From positions 8,550,501-8,614,500 of the forward strand of contig NZ_JACHNH010000001.1 in the NCBI RefSeq assembly GCF_014205335.1: DNA of 64,000 bases, written 5' to 3'. This stretch comes from Amorphoplanes digitatis (lineage in GTDB: Bacteria > Actinomycetota > Actinomycetes > Mycobacteriales > Micromonosporaceae). Below are positions 17,583 to 30,214 of this stretch, one piece after another. Each line of letters starts with the position of its first letter. The first letter of the stretch is position 1. The notes below the pieces were generated by a model. The model ran no database searches. It saw only the letters and a program-made list of their open reading frames with translations, and was not told the DNA's origin. Position numbers and translations under genes: made by a program.

Positions 17583-18392
17583 ATGGACTTTCGATTCGGT
17601 CTCGTCGCCGGCAATGCGCGGACCGGCACAGAGTGGGTCGCCACCGCGCGGCGGGCGGAGGAGCTCGGGTACGACACGCTGCTGGTGCCGGACACGTTGC
17701 ACACGCTGTCGCCGTTCGCGGCGCTCGCCGCTGCTGCCGCCGGCACGACCACGCTGCGTCTCGGCACCTACGTGCTCAGCGCGCCCAACCGCTCGCCGGG
17801 CCTGGTCGCCTGGGAGACCCGGAGCCTGCAACTGCTCAGCGGCGGCCGCTTCGAGCTCGGGATCGGGGGCGGCCGACCGGGCGCCGAGCGGGACGCGGCG
17901 GCGCTGGGCGGGGACTTCGGGACGCCCGGCGAGCGGCTGCGGCGGGTGGCGGACACCATTCGCACGGTCCGGGAAGGCGCCGGCGCGCCGCCGATCCTGG
18001 TCGCGGCGAGCCGGCCTGGCATGCTCCGGCTCGCCGCCGATCAGGCCGACATCGTCGCGCTCGGGCTGCCCCCGCAGTCGTCCGAGGACGAGCTGGCCGC
18101 GATGGTCGCGACGCTCGGCGACCGCGCCGGCGCCGTCGAGCTCCACGTCAATGTCGCGGCCGTGGCCGAGACGGCCGACGACGTCCCGGAGTGGCTGTCG
18201 CGCATGGTCGGTGGCGACCCGCGCGAGATGGCCCGGGCCGGCGGCATCGCGTTCCTGCTGGGCGGGCCCGGCGAGATCGCCGAGACGCTGCTGCGCCGCA
18301 GGGCTGAGCTGGGCATCTCCTACATCGGAGTCAGCGGCCTGTTCATGGAGCAGTTCGCCCCGGTCATCGATCTGCTGCGCGAGGCGGGCTAG
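17583..18392 (+). CDS. LLM-class (F420-dependent) oxidoreductase
   Basis: 269-residue TIM-barrel protein of the luciferase-like monooxygenase superfamily, in the F420-dependent branch common in actinobacteria. Visible motifs are MDFRFGLVAGNARTGTEW, a typical LVPDTLHTLSPFAALAAAAAG and the barrel segment FELGIGGGRPGAERDAAALG. Substrate unknown. Its TAG stop and the TAG stop of the opposite response regulator share the tetranucleotide CTAG, so the genes end tail to tail. Confidence 0.85.
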   Translation: MDFRFGLVAGNARTGTEWVATARRAEELGYDTLLVPDTLHTLSPFAALAAAAAGTTTLRLGTYVLSAPNRSPGLVAWETRSLQLLSGGRFELGIGGGRPGAERDAAALGGDFGTPGERLRRVADTIRTVREGAGAPPILVAASRPGMLRLAADQADIVALGLPPQSSEDELAAMVATLGDRAGAVELHVNVAAVAETADDVPEWLSRMVGGDPREMARAGGIAFLLGGPGEIAETLLRRRAELGISYIGVSGLFMEQFAPVIDLLREAG

Positions 18393-18937
18393 TTGCCCCA
18401 GCGGGCCTTCTCGAGCAGTTCGAGCGCCTCGGCCGCGGCGTCGTCGCCGCCGACGCGGAGGGTGCGGGCCGCCTCGTCCACCAACTCGGTCAGGCGCTGC
18501 CACTGGGCGTCGCGCTCGCGGCTCGCCTCGGCCTGGGCCTTGAGCTGCTGGGTCTTGGTCCACAGCTCGACGAAGACGGACACCTTCGCGCGCAGGACCC
18601 ACGGGTCGAACGGCTTGGTCAGGTAGTCCACCGCGCCGACCGCATATCCACGCAGCGCCAACTGGGCGTCACGATCCGCAGCCGTCAGGAACAGTATCGG
18701 CACGTGCCGGGTGCGTTCGCGGCGCTTGATGTGGCCGGCCGTCTCGAAACCGTCCATATTGGGCATCTGCGCGTCCAGCAGGATCACCGCGAAGTCGTCG
18801 ACCAGCAGCTGCTTCAGGGCCGCCTCGCCGCTCTCCACCGCGACCGCCTGCACCGGAAGGCCCTGGAGGATCGCCTCCAGCGCCAGCAGGTTGTCGCGGC
18901 GGTCGTCGACAAGTAGAGCCTTGGCTCGCTCAGCCAC
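18389..18937 (-). CDS. Response regulator with C-terminal coiled-coil tail
   Basis: 182 residues. A receiver domain fills residues 1-125: acidic pair ALLVDDRRDN, phospho-acceptor Asp in VILLDAQMPNMDGFE and the conserved Lys in DYLTKPFDPWVL. The tail is a predicted coiled coil (KTQQLKAQAEASRERDAQW) with no DNA-binding or enzymatic domain, so it probably acts by protein contact. The GTG at 18937 is preferred over upstream ATG frames because it begins directly at the receiver fold. It lies 35 bp behind the poly-HAMP kinase and likely belongs to the same phosphorelay. Confidence 0.87.
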   Translation of the reverse strand: MAERAKALLVDDRRDNLLALEAILQGLPVQAVAVESGEAALKQLLVDDFAVILLDAQMPNMDGFETAGHIKRRERTRHVPILFLTAADRDAQLALRGYAVGAVDYLTKPFDPWVLRAKVSVFVELWTKTQQLKAQAEASRERDAQWQRLTELVDEAARTLRVGGDDAAAEALELLEKARWGN

Positions 18938-18972
18938 CCCGTCCAACCTTCCCGCCGCCGCCGTTGACTCGG

Positions 18973-23379
<4,407 letters not shown>

Positions 23380-23490
23380 GCTGTCCTCACTCGCTGTCCA
23401 ACGGTTGGGGCGCTCCATCATCCCTCGTACCGGTAGGTCAACGCGAGGTGCGGCTTTGTGCATCCACCCGCGGCGGGGGAGGATGCAGGC

Positions 23491-25500
23491 GTGTCGGTGG
23501 AGGCGGGCCATGCTTCGAGCGCCCTCGTGCGCCGCGTCCGCCTGCCCAACGACCGGCGTACGCCCGCGGCGGCGCGCGCCCTTGTCCGCACGGTGCTCGA
23601 GGAGGCCGGGCTGGACGCCCTGGTCAACGAGGCGCTGCTGCTGACGACCGAGCTCTCCACGAACGCGGTCGTGCACGCCGGAACCGAGCTGGACATCGAG
23701 GTGGAGGCCGACACCGGTGGGCTCACCGTCACGGTCACCGACTTCGCGCCGGGCCCGGTCGAGCAGCTGGCGGTCGGCCCGCGCAACGACAAGACGGAGA
23801 TCGGCGAGGTAGCGGAGCGTGGTCGCGGCCTCCTGCTGGTCGACCACTTCGCGAGCCGCTGGGGCACCGTGCACGAGGGCAGCGGCAAGGGCGTCTGGTT
23901 CCGGTTGGTGCGTAAAGGCCCACCCGGCACCGAGCTCGCCACCGACGGCGGCGAGGTCACCCCGACCGTCGGCGAGCTGACCACGCTGCTGCAGATCGGA
24001 CCCGAACGGCAGACCGAGGAGGGCCTCGCCGAGTTCGCCGCCGAGCTGCTGGCCCGGCTGGCCAGGCTCACCGGTGCGACCGGCGGCGTCGTCAGGCTGG
24101 ACCACGGCGACGGCGGCGGCCGGCAGCTGCTGGCCCGGCACGGCCGCGCACCCCGCGACGACGCCGAGACGATCCGGGTGCCGCTGACCGTCCAGCGGCC
24201 GTACTCGGGCGAGCTCGAGCTGGACGCCTCCCCCGCCGGCTACGCACAGCCGCTGGCGATCATCGTCGCCGAGCGCCTCTCGCTGCACCTGGAGAACGAC
24301 CGGCTGCGCCGCGCCGACCTGCGCCGGCAGACCTGGCTGACGTTCCTGGCCGAGGCCAGCGAGCTGCTCGCACAGTCTCTCGACGTGAACCTGACGATGG
24401 CGCTGATCCCGCGGCTGGTGGTGCCGCGACTCGGCCAGTGGTGCGCGGTGCACACCACGGACGCCTGGGGCCGGCTCCAGCTCGCCGCCGCCACCCACGC
24501 CGACGAGGAGGCGGTGCCGCAGCTGCACGCCGCGCTCGCCGAGACCGGGCCGGACTCGATCCTGGCCCGGCTCGAGGAGGCGTCCCGGCTCGGCCAGCAG
24601 GCCATGTTCGGCACGCCGTCCGAGGGGTTCGCGGTGCCGCTGGTCGCGCGTGGGCAGCCGCTCGGCACGCTCGCGGTCGGCCGGCACCTGCGGCACCGGC
24701 AGGACGGGGACGAGGTCGCCGTCCTGGAGGACGTCGCCCGGCGCGCGGCGCTGGCCATCGACAACGCCCGGATCCACGACGAGCGGCGCAAGGTCGCCCG
24801 CACGCTGCAAGCCTCGCTGCTGCCGCCGGCACTTCCGCACGTGCCCGGCATCGGCTTCGCCGCCGAGTACGTCCCGACGGGCGCCGAGGTCGGCGGCGAC
24901 TTCTACGACGTCGTCAGCGCCGGGGACGACAGCTGGATCGTGGTCGTCGGCGACGTTTCCGGCAAGGGCGTGCAGGCCGCGACGGTGACCGGCCTGGTCC
25001 GTGACGTGATCCGGATCCTGGTCGACGACGGCAAGCCGATGACGGAGATCCTCTGCCGGGTCAACCGCACGCTGGTGCAGCGCGGCGGCGGCCGCTACTG
25101 CACGCTGGCCATGGCGTCGGTCGTCCAGGCCGGCCAGAACCTCGAGGTCTGCCTGCACCTGGCCGGCCACGACCGGGCCGTCCTGGTACGCGCGGACGGC
25201 AAGACGTCCTTCGTCGGCGAGGGCGGGACGGCGCTCGGCCTGCTCGAGACGATCACCTCACCGGACGCGCCGGTAACGCTGTTCCCGGGCGACTCGCTGA
25301 TCTTCTACACCGACGGCGTCACCGAGCGACGCCGCGGCCGCGAGCTGTTCGGCACCGGCCGCCTGCGCGACGCGGCGAAGCCGCTCGCGGGCTATCCGGC
25401 GGACGTGATGGCGGCCCGGCTGCGCTCGACCACGATCAACTTCTCGGTCGAGGAGCCCCGCGACGACATCGCCATCCTGGTGCTCCGCAACGACGCCTGA
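23491..25500 (+). CDS. SpoIIE-type PP2C phosphatase fused to RsbW-like ATPase and GAF domains
   Basis: 669 residues. Residues about 10-135 form an RsbW-like HATPase (TTELSTNAVVHAG as N-box; GRGLLLVDHFASRWG as G-box); a GAF domain spans about 290-420; the C-terminal PP2C/SpoIIE phosphatase has VGGDFYDVV, VVVGDVSGKGVQAA, FYTDGVTERR and PRDDIAIL. The two catalytic ends have opposite effects on a STAS protein: kinase and phosphatase. The GTG at 23491 has a strong GGGGGAGG 7 nt upstream, so it is preferred to the GTG at 23458. It shares a 111-bp divergent promoter region with the poly-HAMP kinase. Confidence 0.9.
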   Translation: MSVEAGHASSALVRRVRLPNDRRTPAAARALVRTVLEEAGLDALVNEALLLTTELSTNAVVHAGTELDIEVEADTGGLTVTVTDFAPGPVEQLAVGPRNDKTEIGEVAERGRGLLLVDHFASRWGTVHEGSGKGVWFRLVRKGPPGTELATDGGEVTPTVGELTTLLQIGPERQTEEGLAEFAAELLARLARLTGATGGVVRLDHGDGGGRQLLARHGRAPRDDAETIRVPLTVQRPYSGELELDASPAGYAQPLAIIVAERLSLHLENDRLRRADLRRQTWLTFLAEASELLAQSLDVNLTMALIPRLVVPRLGQWCAVHTTDAWGRLQLAAATHADEEAVPQLHAALAETGPDSILARLEEASRLGQQAMFGTPSEGFAVPLVARGQPLGTLAVGRHLRHRQDGDEVAVLEDVARRAALAIDNARIHDERRKVARTLQASLLPPALPHVPGIGFAAEYVPTGAEVGGDFYDVVSAGDDSWIVVVGDVSGKGVQAATVTGLVRDVIRILVDDGKPMTEILCRVNRTLVQRGGGRYCTLAMASVVQAGQNLEVCLHLAGHDRAVLVRADGKTSFVGEGGTALGLLETITSPDAPVTLFPGDSLIFYTDGVTERRRGRELFGTGRLRDAAKPLAGYPADVMAARLRSTTINFSVEEPRDDIAILVLRNDA

Positions 25501-25532
25501 TTCTGTCGTACCGCAGTGGCAAGGTGGTCTCC

Positions 25533-26096
25533 GTGGCAAAGACCCAGTTCTACACCGCTACCACGATCGACGGATTCATCGCCGACGAGAACAACTCGCT
25601 GGACTGGCTCTTCGAGGCCGACAGCGACCCCGGCAGCAACCCGTTCACCGCCTTCTTCGCCGAGGTGGGCGCGTTCGCGATGGGCGCGACCACCTACGAG
25701 TGGGTGATGGAGCACGACCGGCTCGATCAGGAGCCGATCAAGTGGAGCGACTACTACGGCGACGTGCCGGCCTGGGTCTTCACCCACCGCACGCTGCCGC
25801 CGGTTCCGGGCGCCGACCTGACCTTCGTGCAGGGCGACGTCCGCCCGGTGCACGAGGCGATGGTCTCGGCGGCCGGCGACAAGAACATCTGGCTGGTCGG
25901 CGGGGGCGAGCTAGCGGGAGCGTTCGCGGACGCGGGCCTGCTCGACGAGATCATCCTCGGGGTGGCGCCGGTGGCGCTGGGCGCGGGCGCGCCGCTGCTG
26001 CCGCGGCGGATCGAGTCGTCGCGGCTGACGCTTACCGGGGTCGAGCAGCGCGGCCAGTTCGCCTACCTGACCTACGCGGTGGGCGCACCCGCCTAG
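25533..26096 (+). CDS. Dihydrofolate reductase family (RibD C-terminal) protein, copy 1
   Basis: 187-residue RibD_C/DHFR-fold protein of the YyaP/YwjB group; real substrate unknown, NAD(P)H binding likely. Visible are the N-terminal TQFYTATTIDGFIADENNSL, the motif GATTYEWVM and the nucleotide-loop segment NIWLVGGGELAGAF. The GTG at 25533 is preferred (AAGGTGG upstream). A close paralogue follows 52 bp downstream, so the pair arose by tandem duplication. Confidence 0.87.
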   Translation: MAKTQFYTATTIDGFIADENNSLDWLFEADSDPGSNPFTAFFAEVGAFAMGATTYEWVMEHDRLDQEPIKWSDYYGDVPAWVFTHRTLPPVPGADLTFVQGDVRPVHEAMVSAAGDKNIWLVGGGELAGAFADAGLLDEIILGVAPVALGAGAPLLPRRIESSRLTLTGVEQRGQFAYLTYAVGAPA

Positions 26097-26148
26097 CAGC
26101 CCACCTCGGCGATACGCCCCTTTTTGCCGGCTGAGCCGTGGCAACCTG

Positions 26149-26775
26149 ATGGTCGTGGCAAAGACGCAGTACTACACGGCGACCAGCGTCGACGGCTTCA
26201 CCGCGGATGTGGACGACTCGCTCGGCTGGCTGTTCGAGGTCGACGAGGGCACGGACAATCCGTTCGGCGCCTTCTTCTCCGGCGTCGGCGCGTTCGCGAT
26301 GGGCGCGGCCACCTATGAATGGGTGCTCAAGAACGACAACGTCCTGGCGGAGCCGGCGAACTGGCACGAGATGTACGGCGACGTTCCGTGCTGGGTCTTC
26401 ACCCACCGCGAGCTGCCGCTGGTCCCGGACGCCAACATCTTCATGGTCAGCGGCGACGTGCGGCCCGTGCACGAGGCGATGCTCGTCGCCGCGCAGGGCC
26501 GCAACGTCTGGCTGGCCGGCGGCGGCGAGCTGGTGGCCGAGTTCTCCGACGCCGGACTGCTCGACGAGATCATCCTGGCCGTCGCTCCGGTCCTGCTGGG
26601 CGATGGCACTCCCCTGCTGCCGCGGCGCCTGACCTCGCGGCAGATGGCGCTGACCCACGTCGCGCAGCTGGGTTCGTTCGCATACCTCACCTACGCGGTG
26701 GGCTCGCTGGTGACGCTGGGCCGGCACATGGCAGCGGACGCGCTGGCCCGCAGCCGGGTCGCTGCCACGGGCTGA
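26149..26775 (+). CDS. Dihydrofolate reductase family (RibD C-terminal) protein, copy 2
   Basis: 208 residues, collinear with the preceding gene (TQYYTATSVDGFTADVDDSL; GAATYEWVL; NVWLAGGGELVAEF) and with a 20-residue basic C-terminal extension after the shared end FAYLTYAVG. ATG at 26149; GTG at 26155 matches the paralogue start and is possible. The tail after residue 188 (LVTLGRHMAADALARSRV) is unique to this copy. It is convergent with the GlcE-like gene. Confidence 0.85.
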   Translation: MVVAKTQYYTATSVDGFTADVDDSLGWLFEVDEGTDNPFGAFFSGVGAFAMGAATYEWVLKNDNVLAEPANWHEMYGDVPCWVFTHRELPLVPDANIFMVSGDVRPVHEAMLVAAQGRNVWLAGGGELVAEFSDAGLLDEIILAVAPVLLGDGTPLLPRRLTSRQMALTHVAQLGSFAYLTYAVGSLVTLGRHMAADALARSRVAATG

Positions 26776-26778
26776 GCG

Positions 26779-27957
26779 CTAGAACAGATCCCGGCGGCCG
26801 GCCATGTCGATGTTCGTGCTGATCGGCGAGGGCGCCGCGATCACCACGCACCGGCCGCCCCGGGCCAGCAGCACGCCGCGGACCGCGTCCAGTATCCCCT
26901 CGACCCGCTCGGCCGTCAGGGTTCCCGGCAGCACCGCGTGCACGGTGCCCCGGCCCGCGGAACCCCGCACCGGCACCGACGCGCCGGTCGCGTCGCGCAG
27001 CGCGTAGACCGCCGCGTGCAGGTCCGCGATCGCGACCGTGATCCGCAGCGCCACGTCCTCGCGCCCGAACGGGTAGCGGCCCCACCACCGCGGCGCCGTC
27101 GGGGTGACCGTCGCCGTGTCGCCCAGCGCCTTCGCCACCTGTTCCGCCCGGCCGGCCACGTCGACCGCGCCGCCCTCCAGCAGCACGGCCACCGAGCCCG
27201 GCGGCTGTGCGCCCGGACGACCGGCGCCGGCCGGCGTCGGCAGGTCGACCTCTATCGCGCTCGGCTCGGCCCGCTGCGACAGGGCCTCCTCGACCAGGTG
27301 GTGCACCTGTAGCGGCGTCGAGACCGGCACCAGCACCCAGCGGCGGGCCGCCGGCAGGGGCCGCAGCCGCACCCGCGCCGACAGGATCACGCCGTCCACC
27401 TCGGCGATGCCCGGCCTGCCGTCCTCGCCGTCGGACTCGCCGGCCACGCCCTCGCGGTCGACGTAGGTGATCCTCTCGACCTGCGCCGCCGGCGTCCCGA
27501 AGCGGTGGCGCAGCGGGCCCGACTCGTTGACCGCGAGCATGCCGCCGATCGTCGCGCCCTCCGACGGCGGGTCCACTGCCAGCCGCTGGCCGCGCAGGGC
27601 CAGCGCCGCCTGCACCGCCCGGACCGGAGTGCCCGATCCGATCTCCGCCGTCGGGCCGTCGGGGTGGTGGTCCCAGATGCCGTCCAGCCGCCCGGTGTCC
27701 AGCACCATGTCGATGCCGCGCGGCGGCGCGCCCCAGTCGAGTTTGGATCCGGAGCCGCGCGGGACGACGGCGAGACCGCGCTCCGCGGCCAGGCGCAGCG
27801 TGTCGATCGCCGCGTGCGTCGTGGCCGGCGCCGCGACGAAGCTGGCCAGATGACCGGCGACCATGTCGGCGGCGCCCGCCTCCCGGGCGAAGTCCGGACC
27901 GCAGATGTCGATCAGCGCGCGGAGCAGGGGCTCCCGGCCGGGCAGAGCAGTCACCAT
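26779..27957 (-). CDS. GlcE-like FAD-binding oxidoreductase (divergent)
   Basis: 392 residues with a PCMH-type FAD domain: LAVVPRGSGSKLDWGAPP, IGSGTPVRAVQAALA and DPPSEGATIGGMLAVNESGP, as in the glycolate oxidase FAD subunit GlcE. The segment that normally follows (a Lys-Asn-x-x-Gly-Tyr-Asp region and a GTLG motif) is not recognisable; instead an acidic Gly/Glu/Asp loop (around ESDGEDGRPG) leads directly to VILSARVRLRPLP. No GlcD or GlcF gene adjoins. It is either a shortened family member or one with altered FAD binding, and its substrate is unknown. Confidence 0.72.
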   Translation of the reverse strand: MVTALPGREPLLRALIDICGPDFAREAGAADMVAGHLASFVAAPATTHAAIDTLRLAAERGLAVVPRGSGSKLDWGAPPRGIDMVLDTGRLDGIWDHHPDGPTAEIGSGTPVRAVQAALALRGQRLAVDPPSEGATIGGMLAVNESGPLRHRFGTPAAQVERITYVDREGVAGESDGEDGRPGIAEVDGVILSARVRLRPLPAARRWVLVPVSTPLQVHHLVEEALSQRAEPSAIEVDLPTPAGAGRPGAQPPGSVAVLLEGGAVDVAGRAEQVAKALGDTATVTPTAPRWWGRYPFGREDVALRITVAIADLHAAVYALRDATGASVPVRGSAGRGTVHAVLPGTLTAERVEGILDAVRGVLLARGGRCVVIAAPSPISTNIDMAGRRDLF

Positions 27958-28086
27958 CAGCTACCCCTCACCTGGTTACACCCCTGAAGATCGTCCACTC
28001 TGGCATATCGTACACATGTTCGAATAGCCTGGGGAGAGGCGCATGTCCGGGCGGTGATCAGTGACCTCCCGGTAACGTGGTTCAGC

Positions 28087-30174
28087 GTGACCACCGACAT
28101 GCCCACGACCCCGCCCGCGGTCCGTCAGGTGCCCTCCGAGCGCACCTTCCACGGCGACGCCGTCACCGACGAATTCGCCTGGCTCGCCAAGAAGGACGAC
28201 CCGGAGACGATCGCGTACCTGGAGGCCGAGAACGCCTGGACCGAGGCGGCGACCGTACACCTGGCCAGCCTGCGTTCCACAGTCTTCGAGGAGATCAAGG
28301 GCCGCACCCAGGAGACGGATCTGTCGGTGCCGAGCCGCAAGGGCGGCTACTGGTACTACACCCGCACGGTCGAGGGCAAGCAGTACGGCATCCAATGCCG
28401 CGTCGCGGTGGCACCCGGCGACGTCGACCCGCCCGCCACCGGCGACGGCGCGCCGCTGCCCGGCGAGGAGGTGCTGCTCGACGGCAACGAACTCGCCGAG
28501 GGCAAGGAGTTCTTCGCGCTCGGCACGTTCGACGTGTCGCCGGGCGGTGGCCGCCTGGCGTACTCGGTGGACTTCGACGGCGACGAGCGGTTCACGCTGA
28601 GGTTCAAGGATCTGCGCACCGGCGAGGTGCTCGCCGACGAGGTGCCGGACACGTTCTACGGCAGCGCCTGGTCGGCGGACGGCTCGACGCTCTTCTACAC
28701 CACGGTCGACGACGCCTGGCGCCCCAGCAAGGTCTGGCGGCACACGATCGGCCGGCCCGCCGCGGACGACGTCGTGGTCTACGAGGAGCAGGACGAGCGT
28801 TTCTGGGTCGGCGTCGAGCTGAGTCGCAGCGAGAAGTTCCTCATCATCGACTCGAACAGCAAGGTCACCAGCGAGGTCCGGGTCATCGACGCCGGGGCGC
28901 CGACGGCCGAGCCGGCGCTGATCCGCGAGCGGGTGCAGGGCGTCGAGTACTCGATCGAGCACCACGGGCACCGCTTCCTCATCCTGCACAACGAGAACGC
29001 CGAGGACTTCGCCGTCGCGTGCACGTCGGTGGACAATCCCGGCGACTGGGTGGAGCTGATCCCGCACCAGCAGGGCACCCGGCTCGAGTCGGTCGACGCG
29101 TTCCTGCGGCACATCGTCATCTCGCAGCGCCGCGACGGGCTCACCGGCCTGCGGGTGATGGCCGACGGCAGCACCGACAGCTACGACATGGAGTTCCCGG
29201 AGCCGATCTACAGCGTCAGCCTCGCCGGAAACCCGGAGTACGACACGAACATCGTGCGGATCAGCTACACCTCGATGATCACGCCGGACTCGGTCTACGA
29301 CGTAAACCTGATCACCCGGGCGATGGTGCTGCGCAAGCAGAAGCCGGTGCTCGGCGAGTTCGACCCGGGCAACTACGAGCAGTTCCGCGAGTGGGCGACC
29401 GCGGCCGACGGCACCCGGGTGCCGATCTCGGTCGTCGCGCGCAAGGGCACGCCGCGCAACGGCACCGCGCCGCTGCTGCTGTACGGCTACGGCTCGTACG
29501 AGATCAGCATGGACCCGTACTTCTCCATCGCCCGCCTCTCGCTGCTGGATCGCGGCGTCGTCTACGCCATCGCGCACATTCGCGGCGGCGGCGAGATGGG
29601 CCGGCGCTGGTACGAAGAGGGCAAGATGCTCACCAAGAAGAACACGTTCACCGACTTCGTCGCCGCGGCGCATGCGCTGGTGGCGGCGGCGTGGACGGCG
29701 CCGGACCGGCTGGTAGCCCGCGGCGGCTCGGCCGGCGGTCTGCTCATGGGCGCGGTCGCGAACCTGGCGCCGGAGGCCTTCGCGGGCATCGTCGCGCAGG
29801 TGCCGTTCGTCGACCCGCTGACGTCCATTCTGGACCCGTCGCTGCCGCTGACGGTCACGGAGTGGGAGGAGTGGGGCAACCCGCTCGAGAATGCCGACGT
29901 GTACGCGTACATGAAGTCGTACAGCCCGTACGAGAACATCGCGAAGCTGAAGTATCCCGCGATCCTCGCCGTGAGCGGCCTGAACGACACCCGCGTGCTC
30001 TACCACGAGCCGGCCAAGTGGATCGCGCGGCTGCGCTCGGTGGCGCCCGACGGCTCGTACCTGCTCAAGACCGAGATGGGCGCCGGACACGGCGGCCCGA
30101 GCGGCCGCTACGACGCCTGGAAAGAGGAGGCGTTCGTGATCGCCTGGATCCTCGACCGGGTCGGCCTGGCCTGA
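28087..30174 (+). CDS. S9 family prolyl oligopeptidase (oligopeptidase B-like)
   Basis: 695 residues. The N-terminal beta-propeller (about 80-420) is followed by an alpha/beta-hydrolase domain with the catalytic Ser in RGGSAGGLLMG, Asp in VSGLNDTRVLYHEP and His in GAGHGGPSGRY. HIRGGGEMGRRWYEEGK is the S9A/oligopeptidase B signature. It cleaves short peptides at basic or proline sites in the cytosol; there is no signal peptide. GTG at 28087 or ATG at 28099 are both possible; the longer upstream frame is not family-like. A strong hairpin follows. Confidence 0.92.
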   Translation: MTTDMPTTPPAVRQVPSERTFHGDAVTDEFAWLAKKDDPETIAYLEAENAWTEAATVHLASLRSTVFEEIKGRTQETDLSVPSRKGGYWYYTRTVEGKQYGIQCRVAVAPGDVDPPATGDGAPLPGEEVLLDGNELAEGKEFFALGTFDVSPGGGRLAYSVDFDGDERFTLRFKDLRTGEVLADEVPDTFYGSAWSADGSTLFYTTVDDAWRPSKVWRHTIGRPAADDVVVYEEQDERFWVGVELSRSEKFLIIDSNSKVTSEVRVIDAGAPTAEPALIRERVQGVEYSIEHHGHRFLILHNENAEDFAVACTSVDNPGDWVELIPHQQGTRLESVDAFLRHIVISQRRDGLTGLRVMADGSTDSYDMEFPEPIYSVSLAGNPEYDTNIVRISYTSMITPDSVYDVNLITRAMVLRKQKPVLGEFDPGNYEQFREWATAADGTRVPISVVARKGTPRNGTAPLLLYGYGSYEISMDPYFSIARLSLLDRGVVYAIAHIRGGGEMGRRWYEEGKMLTKKNTFTDFVAAAHALVAAAWTAPDRLVARGGSAGGLLMGAVANLAPEAFAGIVAQVPFVDPLTSILDPSLPLTVTEWEEWGNPLENADVYAYMKSYSPYENIAKLKYPAILAVSGLNDTRVLYHEPAKWIARLRSVAPDGSYLLKTEMGAGHGGPSGRYDAWKEEAFVIAWILDRVGLA

Positions 30175-30180
30175 GGCGCC

Positions 30181-30209
30181 GTGGCCCGGCCGGATTCCGG
30201 CCGGGCCAC
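30181..30209. terminator. Bidirectional hairpin terminator
   Basis: Perfect 13-bp stem (30181-30193 with 30197-30209) with a 3-nt loop ATT, between the S9 peptidase stop and the stop of the minus-strand ABC permease. Confidence 0.85.
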
Positions 30210-30214
30210 GAGCC

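Noticed and set aside
23380..25170. Upstream extension of the poly-HAMP kinase frame
   Set aside because: It is antisense to the SpoIIE gene; the ATG at 23379 has a ribosome site and starts the HAMP array.
27976..30090. 704-codon minus-strand open frame antisense to the S9 peptidase
   Set aside because: GC-rich codon bias on the plus strand leaves stops rare on the other strand; the product is Arg/Val/Leu-rich and matches no family, while the plus-strand gene has full catalytic motifs.
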